Position numbers and translations under genes: made by a program. The notes beneath the pieces were generated by a model. That model made no database searches. It was not told where the DNA came from and was given only the letters and a program-made list of their open reading frames with translations. Positions 22,302 to 33,541 of a DNA stretch of 64,000 nucleotides are shown in pieces (position 1 is the stretch's first letter; each line of letters begins with the position of its first letter). Origin of the DNA: Copromyces sp. CBS 386.78 (taxonomy: Eukaryota; Ascomycota; Sordariomycetes; Sordariales; Sordariaceae); assembly GCA_030685235.1 (NCBI GenBank), contig MU839087.1:124001-188000 (forward strand). The letters are read 5' to 3'.

Positions 22302-23963
22302 TCAGGTCTCTAAGGATTGCCCATGATTCATCGCAACAAATGCAGGACCCTCCTTGCTCGCCCTCCCGCCTAGTTTCTGGGTTTCACCCTCCTTGTTAGG
22401 CACCGGTAAAGACCTAGCAAAATGCACTTCCTGTTGCTGACAAGCCCATTCGAGCTGCCCAAGAGTCTTGAGAACCTCGACACCTTCTGTCACAAAGGTG
22501 CCCCAGTGCATGGCTATTGCCACCGGCGGGTGTGGGCTCGAGAGTTTCCCTAGGGCTGAGCTTCCACCTGTGCCTTCACTGGCCGTGTCCTTAGACGGGA
22601 GCTCTGTCATGAGCTTAAAGACGCGGACCGCATCCCATGGTGGCATGTGTATACCTGCAGTGATACCCGCGCTGTGACGTGGAAAAGGGCTGATCCAGTC
22701 TGGTAAGGGAACGAAGCTCCGGAGGTAGGAGTATGTTGACCCGACTGCGACTGGGAGCAGTAGTAGGTTTGGAGGACCAAGCCTATCTCTGATTTCGGCA
22801 AAAGCAGGGCACGGAGGATGATCGGTATCATCACTCTCCTTAGTGTTCGGCTTTTGTGTGTTCTTTCCAGACGGTGGACCAGGCGGCCAATCCGGGGAAC
22901 CGTGAAACTGATACCCCGTGTCTCCGGCAAAGAAGATGCGGTACGTATCACCGTCTGGGCCTTGACAACAGAGATACCAGCTCGACCAGAGGGTTGAATT
23001 TGCATCGTTGCCTCCCCTTCCACTGCTGTGTTGGGCCGGTGTGCACCATATTTGGAGACTCTGGATGGCGGAGCTCTCTTCTCCTTGATGTGAAGAAAGA
23101 GTAGCTGAATCCCACCAGTCCATCTCCGTCACTCGCTCCTCAGATATACCACAGTCGACGAACCAGGAACGGTTTCCCAGAGGTACCAAGAAGCGAACGG
23201 TTTCCTTGTTGCTCTCCCAGATGGCCATGATGGTATCATAGTCCAAATGGTCGAAGTGGTTGTGGCTTATAAAAACGGCGTCTACAGGAGGCAAGTCTTG
23301 GACGCGGCATGGGGGTGGATAGGCACGAATGGGTCCTGCTAGCTGACTGGGTGAGCATCGCATCGAGAATATGGGGTCGAAGAGACAGCGGATAGGTCGA
23401 GACCCTTTCGCGGCATCGAGGGGAGGTAATTGAACCAAGACGCCGGCATGGCCTAGCCATGTTACTTTGGCGTGTGGTGATGTCGAGCGATCGAAGGAGA
23501 AATCGGGGCTCTCGATACGCAATAACCGTGCAGCCTTGGCGCCATCGGAATCAGGCCAGTCCTTAACATGGCTGAAGCGTGGTCGTTTGCTCTTCTCGGG
23601 AAGCTTGTCTGTGTCAGGAGCATCGGGTAGATGTGAAGCGGCCAGGTCGACGCATGGATCTTGATCTTCTCCCCAGCTGAGATGATCCCAGACTTGGGAG
23701 CGAGGGGGCGTATACCAGCTTGGCCAAGGGTTTCGGAAGCCGGCTACTGTCTTGGTTTCAGCATTGCTCGTGGGACGTGTCTTGCCAGGGGATAGATCCC
23801 ATGATGGAAGATAACTCAAATAAGAGGACCATGCCGAGTTTGGCTTCAGGCGTGCTGGAAAGGCTCTCGTAGGGAGTACATGGTGGGGTGGTGTAGTCGA
23901 TTCTCGCTGTGTTTCGCGGTTGACGTGTAGTTGCAGAGGTTCCGATCGTGTCGACTTATCCAT
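22302..23963 (-). CDS. NAPE-PLD-like metallo-beta-lactamase-fold hydrolase
   Basis: 553 residues in one exon. A poorly conserved N-terminal region of about 165 residues precedes the metallo-beta-lactamase core: KVTWLGHAGVLVQLPP (about 166-181), FDPIFSMRCSPS (about 195-206), the zinc-binding HNHFDHLD (234-241), FAGDTGYQ, and near the C terminus AMHWGTF. This order and the DPIFS motif are those of N-acylphosphatidylethanolamine-hydrolysing phospholipase D and of yeast Fmp30, a mitochondrial inner-membrane relative. The expected reaction is release of N-acylethanolamine and phosphatidic acid from N-acyl-PE. It is longer than human NAPE-PLD (about 390 residues) because of the N-terminal region and a low-complexity insert after FAGDTGYQFHGSPDW. 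Confidence 0.88.
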   Translation of the reverse strand: MDKSTRSEPLQLHVNRETQRESTTPPHHVLPTRAFPARLKPNSAWSSYLSYLPSWDLSPGKTRPTSNAETKTVAGFRNPWPSWYTPPRSQVWDHLSWGEDQDPCVDLAASHLPDAPDTDKLPEKSKRPRFSHVKDWPDSDGAKAARLLRIESPDFSFDRSTSPHAKVTWLGHAGVLVQLPPLDAAKGSRPIRCLFDPIFSMRCSPSQLAGPIRAYPPPCRVQDLPPVDAVFISHNHFDHLDYDTIMAIWESNKETVRFLVPLGNRSWFVDCGISEERVTEMDWWDSATLSSHQGEESSAIQSLQIWCTPAQHSSGRGGNDANSTLWSSWYLCCQGPDGDTYRIFFAGDTGYQFHGSPDWPPGPPSGKNTQKPNTKESDDTDHPPCPAFAEIRDRLGPPNLLLLPVAVGSTYSYLRSFVPLPDWISPFPRHSAGITAGIHMPPWDAVRVFKLMTELPSKDTASEGTGGSSALGKLSSPHPPVAIAMHWGTFVTEGVEVLKTLGQLEWACQQQEVHFARSLPVPNKEGETQKLGGRASKEGPAFVAMNHGQSLET

Positions 23964-24397
23964 CGTGTGTTTATGTCGTCTCGGACGGGCGGATCGTTAG
24001 GTCTATAGTTGTAGGCAGTGTTGAATTGTAAGGAATATTTCATTGTTCAGTCGAGAGGGACAGGAATGGAATCAGACACCCTGTAAGCTGTGGTGTGGTA
24101 CAGCGGTGGGTGACGTCACTAGCAGGTACTTGTATCTCCAGTTTCAAACGATTGTCCAGACTTCCAGCTAACAAACACTGTAACGTTGGACTTCTTATTT
24201 GCATACTACACCCCCGATAACAGCTTATCACCCAGTAAACACACAATTGCGGTACCCGTTGGCGACATTTCATTTCTCCTTTGACATCCACAGGGCATCC
24301 TGGAACATCAACAAAATCGCAACATATAGCACCCAAACTACTGCTTTGAACAACATCGTCCCTTCCCCTCCCGTCGGCCACCGTTCACAACCAGAAA
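23964..24397. other. Intergenic, promoter of NAPE-PLD-like gene
   Basis: 434 bases between two minus-strand genes. No gene seen. Confidence 0.5.
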
Positions 24398-24976
24398 TCA
24401 GTTTCCACTAGGCGGCAAGCCCGAGTTGGTGCCCAAGTCCTCCTTGTACTCCTGACCACCAACAACCAGTGGCTGACAATCCTGCAAGACAAACATGATG
24501 CGCGCCCACTCCGTCTTGCTCTTGTTGACCCATTGGTGTTGAGTCGCCCGCTGAATCGCAACATCGCCCCGCTTCATTGGGTGCACCTCCCCGCTGTCGA
24601 GCACCATGTCCACCTCGCCTTCCAGCACGATGCCGTAGTCGAGACTCTGCGTTCGATGCATTCCGCATGCGTAGCCAGGCGCAAAGTCAACGCACCGGAA
24701 AACGGTCCCGCGCGGGTTGACCAGCCCGAGGTTTCCCGACTCCAGCACCCGCGTGTGCTCCGCCACGTCGGCGTCCTTGTTGAGGTTGACGGGGAATTCG
24801 GACGTCGTGTAGGCGACGCTGAAGGCGAGTTCGCCTTCGGCATACGACTTCCACTCAAAGTCATTCTGGCTGTGAACAATGGCCTTTCCCTCGGCGTTAT
24901 GGCCGGTGATGTAGCGGTGCAACTGGGGGAGGTCGGAGATCTTGCCGTTATCTTCGGTGCGGTATGAGGACCCCAT
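24398..24976 (-). CDS. Single-domain cupin protein
   Basis: 192 residues, one exon, clear ATG. The cupin barrel lies in the C-terminal half: PGYACGMHRTQSLDYGIVLE carries the His and Glu expected of cupin motif 1, and GDVAIQRATQHQWVNKS gives the His of motif 2. Proteins of this type in filamentous fungi are usually annotated only as cupin-domain proteins; some are enzymes or regulators of small-molecule metabolism. The sequence does not say which substrate. The first 100 residues form an extra beta-rich region that is common in this subfamily. Confidence 0.85.
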   Translation of the reverse strand: MGSSYRTEDNGKISDLPQLHRYITGHNAEGKAIVHSQNDFEWKSYAEGELAFSVAYTTSEFPVNLNKDADVAEHTRVLESGNLGLVNPRGTVFRCVDFAPGYACGMHRTQSLDYGIVLEGEVDMVLDSGEVHPMKRGDVAIQRATQHQWVNKSKTEWARIMFVLQDCQPLVVGGQEYKEDLGTNSGLPPSGN

Positions 24977-26639
24977 TGTGCTGATGGGACGAGATGGGCT
25001 GAGGTGAGGAAGATGGAGGGCAAGCAGATGTCTGTTCTTTTGGCGGGAGAATATTGTGGGCTCTGGTCAAGAACAACAACAAACGGGAAAAATGAGGAGC
25101 AAGTTTGGAGAAGAGGAAGAGAAGGTCAGTCGGAATCCCCCATCTCAGTCCGTGGAGCGAGTCGGGATCCCTTTTGCCTGTTTCTGCATCCCTCTCCTTG
25201 CCGGTTTCTAACTTCCCTTGCAGGAGTCTTAGTAAGGCGCGCAACTGCAGCGATACGCTCTGTACACTGTATTGGACAAATCGCGGAACCACGACCGTCC
25301 ATCAATCACAACCACAGAGCCGTTTCTGCCTGGGGAAGCGAGCAGGTTCACTTACGTGCGCACCGTTCGCGCCGCGCCCCTCCACGTCAAATAGGGAGCC
25401 TTCGCGGGCCAACCCATGTCAAGCACGTTCCGGTTGAATGCACCGCTCACGTCGCACAACCGACCCGCGTGGACCGCCATTCCCAAGGGACGGGAAGCGA
25501 CAAAGTCTCACAAGTCCAGACACACCGCCCCTAATCTCGCGTGTGGCGGGCCTTGACAGCGCCGCCGCCGTGCTTGTGGACAGTGGCACTACGACCTTAA
25601 CTTAATATCACCATACGGCCGCGTCCGGGGGATGCCAATCAGTACCGGTCTTTTACACCCGACAGAAGGGTGAAAGCTTGGAGAATCGTACCAGCTACTG
25701 TCCTTGTATTCCGTTCCTTTGCAGCGATGTGTGTTCACTGACGTGGCAGAGTGACCAGATCCGGCCGGTTGACGAGATCCACGCCATCGGTGACGACCCA
25801 CTCACCTCACCTCCGGGCCGCGGTCTTGGCGATCCGGGTCTGGGTCCGCAATTGACGACTTCCGATCAGCGGCGTTCGGCCCCACCTAGCCAGGCTTCCC
25901 GAGTGACACAAACGTAACAGTCCAAACACAATTGGACTTGCCGCCTTCGCGTTTGCAACGTACAACGAAACATTATCATTATGGAAAGTGTCGGACATGG
26001 AGACTCCAGTCCTTTGATACTCTCATGCTCTGCAACCGAGAATGACACTACTAGGGATTATCAGGGCCGAATACACTGAGGCTGTAGGATTACACATTCA
26101 ATCAACATGAAATTGGGCTCAACATATCAAGATGGTGCTCAAAGAGTTTTGGGCACGGCACAGGGGCATTTCCATCTCTGCAGGGCTAATGTGGAGAGAT
26201 GGTGGAGTCAAATCTCAGGGTTAGGCTCCAGGGGCACCTGCCGACCTGAACCTCCGGCCTAGCTCCGGGCCTCCCGTCTTGGGGACCCGACCCGACCGGC
26301 TGGCCGAGCTCAACCACTGTTACTACGTTTTGGGAATCTGCCTTGTCCTCGGGCAGCACAGTCATGCTTTGAGTGGAATGACTAGCTGGTATCTGGAAAA
26401 TCATAATGATATTTCTCGCTTTGATGATTCCAGGCATGTTCGTGGTTTCGTACGGGAGGTTGGTGAACAAGGGAAGAGCATTCTTGACCTTTGCTTTACA
26501 TAAGGTATACACCAAATCTTTCTTTCATCTGTCTTCTTCTGACTCCCATATGTTCCGCCTCCGATAAAATCTCCTCTGAAAAGTCCTCCGAAGGTGGCAG
26601 ACTCGAATTGCCTCCGGCATCCTCATCTTACAGCACCCA
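24977..26639. other. Intergenic, 1.7 kb
   Basis: Long gene-free stretch. It holds the cupin promoter on its left side and the 3' end of the next minus-strand gene on its right. I found no frame with family resemblance or splice-connected coding exons. Confidence 0.5.
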
Positions 26640-27237
26640 TCACGACTTCTTCGGGGATGGGGATTCGGTAAGCTTGGTGACAAGCTTGATGAGCTGGGTT
26701 TAATGCTGGTTAGTACGTCTTTGCACCCCATATCGTTCTTATTGTGGTGGAAGAATGACTTACCAGTTCGCAATCAGCTTTGAGGGAAGCGAGTCCTTCG
26801 TTCTCGACAAGCTGTGTTGCCAATGATCTCTTCCCGTTGTTGGTAAGGGAGATTACACCATAAGTTCCCATCGTAATTGTTGTACTGGTCCTGACAAATA
26901 TCAGGCTGGCTAGTGATAGTAGTATCGATCTGAGCAACACGGGTCGATTGCCCCAGGCAGGCGAGTGAACTTGCCAGCCAGCGCAGGAATTCTCGTCGAG
27001 ACCATGAATGATGCCGAATAGTGTCTCCAACTGTAGACGCTGCACATTGGCCATTTGATGGTAGGCACTCCACTCCACCGGAGCAGTAGTCGATATAAGC
27101 TGTTTGCCGACCACCTTGTTCAGTAGGTCGGCAGACACTGCAGGAGTGTTGAACTGGCGCATAATCATTTCTGCTTCATCAGCGATCTTAGCATGGACCT
27201 GTCCGGGACTGGCCCTCGCGGTAGTCATGGAAGTCAT
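26640..27237 (-). CDS. Hypothetical protein, two exons
   Basis: Exons 27237-26764 and 26693-26640 are joined across a 70-nt intron with a GTAAGT donor, CTAAC branch site and CCCAG acceptor, giving 175 residues that start MTSMTTARASPGQVHAKIA. The open frame runs farther upstream without an ATG, so a 5' exon may be missing. The N-terminal half is helical (QLETLFGIIHGLDENS). A hydrophobic stretch (LLRSILLSLASLIFV) could be one membrane helix. The short last exon ends in a Ser/Pro/Lys tail. No family is recognised. The intron signals and frame closure are the main support. Confidence 0.5.
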
Positions 27238-27939
27238 GCGGGATAGCAGTTCGAGCAGTTGTCGTCCTAAGAACGCTTCGACATAAACAGGGGAAGGGCA
27301 GGATGGTTTTTGGATGAGACTGATATCGGGCAAAATTTAAAAAAGAAAAACGATGAGTGGAGGTCGAGGACGGAGTAGTTATGACCTGGTGAAAGGAATA
27401 CGAAAAAGGAGCAAGAAACCCATCAGAGGGCAATATCCTCTTGGTTGTTGTTACGTGGCCAAGCTTCAGTGTTTGAAGCTTCTAGCAGTCGGATTGCCCT
27501 GCAGTTATCCTTCCGAGTCGGCACTGAGGTCCCCCTCTGTTCCGTGCTGCAAACGACTACCTATACTCTGAATGTTGGGCCTCATGCTTGATGTAGCCCT
27601 CATCCTTGAGCCACTTTCCTACCCAATACCTCCGGAAACCCCTTCTCATCTGCTGATTGATCTTCGTGAATGGAAGGGGGCAAACGAAAATGAAATCGAG
27701 AAGAGCGAGCGAAAAGAAAAGAGGCAGAAAAGCAAACAGAAAAAGAAAGGGGGCCTCGCTCATCGTTTTCCACCAACATCATTCACCTTCGGTTGATTCA
27801 AATCGCTATCTTCATTCCTACCAACATGAACCAAACGCCTTGCCAACCCGTCCATATTTTACAACTTTCCATATGCACAATTCAAACACGAAAAAAAATT
27901 AAAAAAATTCTTTTCGATCCCCTAACCCAACAACAAAGC
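27238..27939. other. Intergenic
   Basis: About 0.7 kb upstream of the unknown two-exon gene and downstream of the sugar transporter. No gene seen; an A-rich tract at about 27890-27906 lies just past the transporter stop. Confidence 0.5.
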
Positions 27940-29894
27940 CTAAACACGGGCATTAATCTTCTCCTCCCTCTCCACCTGCGGCTGCATCTCCCCGCTCCCC
28001 GTCCCATACCCATGTCCAAGACCATCCTCACCCTTCTTCTCCACAGCATGACTGGGCCGTCCACTGCTCTCAACATGAGTCCTGCTATCATTATCCGACA
28101 ACCCGTTATTACCATTTTTTGTGTTTTGAGTGCCGTCGGCATGATCATGGAAATACTCATCATCGCGCTGCATTCTCGTGATGTAACCGGGGGGCATCCA
28201 CTTCCTTGAGTTCCACGGCTTGATGCCCGGCTCGCTGTACATGAGGTCGACGTTCTCGAGACTGAGGGAAACAGACTCGTAGAGGAAGAACCAAACCAAA
28301 AGGGCGCCGAGGAGGTTGGTGCCCGCAAAGACGTAGCCGTAAGAGTAGCCGATGCCGTCGTCGGCGAGGGGGGTGAGGAAGGAGATCATGACTTCGGGGT
28401 TGTTAGTTTTGATGAAATGTAGAACAGGGGGGAAAGGAATGACTTACAGTTTCCAAGCCAGTTGCCAGCCGTAGCAAGCGAAGCCTGCTTAGCACGAGTC
28501 CGCAGAGGGAAACTCTCGCCGATGACAACCCAGCAGATGGGACCCCAGGTGCAAGCGAAGGAAGCGATGAAAAGCGCGGCCGAAACAACCATGACAATAC
28601 CTGAAGTCTTGTTGTCCTTCGGGTCGAGCGCGGTGCCCATGGAAGCGAACACGGCCAGCCAAACTGCCTGCCAAATAGCACCGATAAACAGCGGCCATCT
28701 GCGTCCAAAGCGCTCGACAACCCAGAGACCGAAAACCGTACAGGCGACGTTAACAGCGCCGAGAATGAGCTGTGTCTGAATCGGGTCGTCAATACCAGCC
28801 GACGCGAAGATGGTAGCGCCGTAGTAAAAGAAGTAGTTGACGCCGGTCCACTGCTGCAAGAAGTGAATGCCGATGCCCAAAAATGTGCGGTAGACTTGCT
28901 TGGGAACGCCGTTCTTCTTCGGGATGAAACACTCCTTCCACGTCCCGACCGCGGCAGTCCGCTCCTTTTCAAGAACCTCGCGCATCTCCGTCATATCATC
29001 CTCCACCAGCTTATGATGCGGATCATGCTTCATGCCCCGCAATCTCGCCATCGACATGCGCGCTCCTTCCCAATTCTCCTTACCAGCCAGCCATCTCGGG
29101 CTTTCAGGGACCAACAAAACACCCAAACCAAGCGGAATCGAGAAAAAGATACCCAACCCGATGACGATGCGCCAGGAGGCGTCCTGCTCCTGGATCTCGC
29201 GGACGCCGTAGTTGACAATGTTGGCGATCAGGATACCCATGGTGATGAGCAGCTGGTAAGAAGCGACGACGGCGCCGCGGATTTCTCTCGGAGAGCATTC
29301 GGACTGGAACATGGGCACGCCGACGGAGAGGTTACCCACCCCGAGACCGGCGACGAAGCGGCCCATCATGATGTGCACCCACGAGTTCATGGCGGTGATT
29401 TGGATGATGTTGCCAATGATGAAGATGGCGACGCCGAAGGTGAGAGATTTGCGGCGGCCCCACCAGTCGGCAGTGCTGTGATGGGGATGAAGTGTTTAGC
29501 ATTGGTGTTATTCTTATGGTCGGGTGTCGGTGTTGATGGAGTGGGGGTGAAAACTTACTACGATGAAGTCAAAGCACCAATAAGTGTACCGATGCTCATG
29601 AGTGAGACTACCAGTGACTGAATGATGGACTTGAAATCCTTTATTCCATCGTCGCCCATGACCTGGCCAAACCTGTTCCTGAAATCGGTGAACAGAAGCA
29701 TTCCCGAGATCTGGCCGGTGTCATAACCGAATAGGAAGCCTCCTATCGCGGTGACGGCACCGAGAAGAATGGCTTCGACGCCAATGTCGGCGCCATTGAT
29801 TTTGATTGACCTAGTGAGTGATTGATGTCAGTAAATTCTCAGTAGAATCTCCATTCCGGCTTGAGAATTGAGCTTACTTCTTGCCCAGAACCAT
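27940..29894 (-). CDS. MFS sugar (hexose-type) transporter
   Basis: Four exons: 29894-29878, 29810-29559, 29475-28448 and 28391-27940, with GTAAG donors, 582 residues. The first exon encodes only six codons (MVLGKK). Sugar-porter landmarks are in order: FGYDTGQISG in helix 1, DWWGRRKS in loop 2-3, PESPRWLAGKE at the end of helix 6, QQWTGVNYFFYYG in helix 7, ERFGRRWPLF in loop 8-9 and GPICWVVIGESFPLRTRAK in helix 10. Twelve membrane helices are expected. The cytosolic C-terminal tail of about 90 residues is His/Asp/Asn-rich and longer than in many hexose carriers. Family members import glucose and related hexoses by proton symport or facilitated diffusion; exact substrate cannot be read from sequence. 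A sensor-like role is possible but unsupported. Confidence 0.93.
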
Positions 29895-31274
29895 GATAGG
29901 CTCTCCCAAAAAGGATTAATGGGGTAATACACTGCTTGGTAGTATACTAAGTGATAGATGTATCACCTCAGTCATAAACTCAGGCACAATGTTATCCAAG
30001 CAATCAACATATAAGAAAAAAATGTGAAAGTTGAATGGAGCGAGACAGCGATATGGATCCATTTGCGGGTTCTAGATCGACTATATGAAGACCTCTCTTT
30101 CAAGTGGATCCGACTTCTGCAAAATCTGCCATGCCATCGTGTCCTGTCTTTTCGCTTACTGCGTCTCTTTAGAAAAAGTTGCAGTTGTGAGGTTGATCAA
30201 TTCTTATGATGTCACAGTCGGTCCTTTGTCGGAACAAAGCCTCAACTAGGGTTGGCGTTTCCTCATTGGGGATGGTCTTGCGTACTGTGTGGTATGCCGT
30301 CGGCCGGCTGGCCTGTCGTCCCCTCATACTTTTTGGTTATTAGGTAGATACATTGTCGTGCCGCTCATGCCCAACAAGCTGCATTGTAAGGTATGCAATA
30401 TGATCACCCCAGACCTTTCCTTTGATGGAGAAAAAGACCCCAGGAAAACATGACATTATTCCCATGCGGCGCGGCGTCCGGGGCGTCCAATCAAGGTTGC
30501 CAAGCCCATCGGCCGTGACGCAACATGGCGCTGTCTTTTGGTGTCCGCAAATCCGGGGAACAGCAACAGCCTTCTTCCCATTTCTCGGCGTCTGTCATTG
30601 TCGGCTGCCGTGGCTGTCCAAGCAATCAATGCAATTCGATATTGAGAGTTTGTACGGTAGGATCGGTGGAGGGAAGTAGAGAAGTTTCGTTGAAGAAATA
30701 CGGATTGGGCGAGTGGTCATGCGACCTCTTTCGGATCATCGCCGATGGTGATTTTTTATTCGCGATGATGATGGGCGTCGATGTCTGACGAGTCCCTGCA
30801 TAAACTGTCAATTGCAAAGGCAGAAAGGCCCCAGGCTGTTCCCACTTGGGTTTGGATGGTGTTGCTAGCTGTCTTGGAAGTTTGGACAACCGCCGGGCAG
30901 TTTTTCATAATCCACAACAACGATAAACTGCGTCGCATGATGGTGGAGTCGAATGAAAGCTGAGACGAAGTGATTCCAATGATGGGGAGAATACTTGATT
31001 TGGTAGCCTGTTTGGTGAAAGAGGAAAAGGCTAGTTGTCACGCCCACCTAAAAACGCGAAGAATCAAAAACCTTGGTGGGATTGTGCACCTTCCGCGCGT
31101 TTACAAAGTGCAACTGGCGAAACAAAACGGAAATGAAAATAGGGAAGGAAGTGATGCATCGTGGTTGCCGACGCTGTTGTTCAAGGTCGAACCCACGGAC
31201 CATAACCCCACTGTAAAGTCGGGAATATAAAGCCAAAAACAGAGCGGTCAATTCAACAAATGGCAGCTTACGCT
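29895..31274. other. Intergenic, transporter promoter region
   Basis: About 1.4 kb upstream of the sugar transporter start and ahead of the tRNA gene. No coding gene supported. Confidence 0.55.
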
Positions 31275-31347
31275 GCCCGGCTAGCTCAATCGGTAGAGCG
31301 TGAGACTCTTAATCTCAAGGTTGTGGGTTCGACCCCCACGTCGGGCT
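31275..31347 (+). tRNA. tRNA-Lys(CTT)
   Basis: A complete cloverleaf of 73 nt without intron. The acceptor arms GCCCGGC and GTCGGGC pair (one G-T), the D arm is GCTC...GAGC, the anticodon stem TGAGA/TCTCA encloses the loop CTCTTAA with anticodon CTT, and the T arm is GTGGG-TTCGACC-CCCAC. Internal promoter boxes A (TAGCTCAATCGG) and B (GGTTCGACCCC) are intact. A T-rich run downstream (about 31375-31382) could terminate Pol III. Confidence 0.97.
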
Positions 31348-31745
31348 CAATTCCCGACGTTTCCATACGTCCCTTCTTTTTGGGATTTTAGTTCGTCATC
31401 TCGTTCAACCAATTCTTTCTTTCCTCACTGCAGCTACTTCTTTTTGATGACTTTTTTCTTGCAGACTTTATTTTCTTTTTCCTTCCCTTAAACGCCAGAA
31501 AAAAATCCAGCGATGGGGAAAGATTGGTGAACTGTGTGCGAGTGACATTTGCAATCCCTCTTCATCATCACGGATCATCACCACTACCCCTCCAGTAGAT
31601 ATATCTTTCATCCCTCGCTTGCTGCATTCTGCGGCCTCTTGTATACCCATTAGTTATTAAACATGAATATTATGTCGTTTTTAGGCCCCCGTTCCGAACC
31701 TCGAAACTCTCCCATCTACTCACAGTCACCCCCAATCTCAGCCAC
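31348..31745. other. Intergenic
   Basis: About 0.4 kb between the tRNA and the 3' end of the next minus-strand gene. T-rich on the plus strand. No gene seen. Confidence 0.5.
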
Positions 31746-32471
31746 TCAACCCCTCAACTCCCCATTCCCCCCTCTCCCAGTTGCTCCGTGTCCCTCAACC
31801 AAAGTCTCCCCACTAACACTAACAACACTGGCTCCATCCCCATTCACCGTTCTTCCGCCTCCCTCACCCCTTCGCCCGTTCCAGCCGTTACAACCTCCCC
31901 TTCTCCCATCAACCCTCCCGCCCCCCCCAGTCCTAGCCCTCTCCGCCCTCCCAATAATGACTTGCTCCTCTCTTGCCCTCCTCTCCTCCGCCTGCCTTCT
32001 TTTTCGTTCCGCCCTCGGCGCCCCCCTCCCGCCATGCCCACAACACCCGGCGACGCAGCACAGCACCAAAGCAAGCACGATGCCGATGGGGAGAGCGACC
32101 GTCAGCGCTAATTCCCTGTTGAATCTCCGCTGGTAGTCCCGTAGTTTCCGGTCTTATTCTTCGTCATCGAGGCGTTGTTGTTCTTCTCGGCATTGGACGT
32201 CGCAGGTTGGTTCGGCTGGTGTGAAAGAGATGGTGGGGGTGACGGTGAGACGGGTGTCGGTTGCTGGGAAGTATATGGAGGAGTAGGTATCAGGAGAGAA
32301 GGATGGGTCGAACTCGAAGGAGGAGGACTCTGAGCGGACGAGATAGGTCCATTTTGAAGTTGCGGGCGGGTGGAGTGGTAAAGGGGGTGTGGATTGGTGT
32401 TCGGGGAAGGGAAGGGGGTAGGTTACTGTTGTTGTAGGCAAAGCTGCCTGGGATGAGAGGGAGAGGGCCAT
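31746..32471 (-). pseudogene. Single-pass membrane protein frame interrupted by one in-frame TAA
   Basis: From ATG 32471 (MALSLSSQAALPTTTVTYPL) the frame runs 105 codons to a TAA, then continues in the same frame without another stop to 31746. Downstream of the TAA are RKLRDYQRRFNREL, a clear membrane helix (ALTVALPIGIVLALVLCCVA) and a basic tail rich in Arg, Glu and Gly. The context DDEE-stop-DRKLRDYQ is a typical charged juxtamembrane segment, so TAA very likely replaces CAA (Gln). Upstream is a Ser/Thr/Pro-rich probable extracellular part with a CDVQC motif. A 69-nt in-frame intron with a poor donor (GTCCAA) could also remove the stop. No named family is recognised. The long plus-strand Pro-rich frame is the antisense shadow. 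Confidence 0.5.
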
Positions 32472-33541
32472 TGTGATGCTTGGCGATCATCGGGAGGATC
32501 GATCGCGGCTAGGTGAAGTGAATTGTATTTGGGCAGGCGTTGATTGTTCGAGTTGATGTTGTTCTTTGTCCTGGGTTTGATGCAGGATAACGAACGAGTG
32601 GAAGGCGGTGGTGATGTAGTTGTTTATGTCAGGCAGTGCCTCGTCGTGGACAGCTCAGCAGGATTTTTGGTGAAGGATTGAAAGGTTGGTTGGACTGATA
32701 CGAGCTTAGCGAGCGACAAGTTGTGTGCGCGCTCGAACGTGTACGGCAGGGCCACTTGGTCAATGTTCTCAGAGCGAATATTTGGCGTAGGTCTTGGGAA
32801 CCACCTTGCCGGCGACGAGATGTAAAGGGCAAAAGAAATCAATTAATGTGAACGGCCGGGATACCGAGGAGTTAAACCTGAAAAACCACAAGCAACCACA
32901 CCGTACTTGAACACACGAGATACCGGGCTTGGCTTCGTATTTATTGAACTTTATGTTGCTGCCTACAATGTACCTAGATACGCGAACCACTGAACCTTAA
33001 ACCAACAACGTCCGGGTCCGAACGGTTAAAAGTGACTGAGTCTGAGGCCTAACCCAACCTTTCTAACCTCTTCGGGATCAATGCCACCCTCCCCGGGCAA
33101 TGCTGAATGCTTCCCCCGGATTCAGAAGGGACTATTTGATGCGGGTGAGATGCTTGGAGACGGGAACGACAAGTGCGCTTCCATTTCCTTTACCATTAAT
33201 GATAGGTACAGTTGATGGTTAGTCTCATAACATACCTAATCGCTGGGTGTACCGAAGTGTATGGTCTACCCATCACCATTACAGTAATAATGATCGCTCA
33301 ATCTACCAAAGTGACGGAACTACAACAAGACTGACTTTCATAGGGAACCAACCCTTCATTGACAACAACTCGAAGGACCATAGGTGAGTCCTAGAAAAAA
33401 GAACCCGAACAATACATTATGTAAAACCATATTCGCTATAAGCTCCAACCATTCCCACCACGCCAAGTCCCCTATTCCCTTATACACCACGTAGTTTGTC
33501 CCATCCAACCATACCATCCTATCTGTAACAGCATACCAGAA
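32472..33541. other. Intergenic, 1.1 kb
   Basis: Promoter side of the interrupted membrane-protein gene and 3' side of dug2. Only short unconvincing frames. Confidence 0.5.

Noticed and set aside
28863..29621. 252-codon plus-strand frame
   Set aside because: Antisense to the sugar-transporter gene, whose motifs and splice sites are certain; high GC leaves the opposite strand open.
31663..32136. Pro-rich 157-codon plus-strand frame
   Set aside because: Low-complexity mirror of the minus-strand membrane-protein frame, with no start context or family resemblance.
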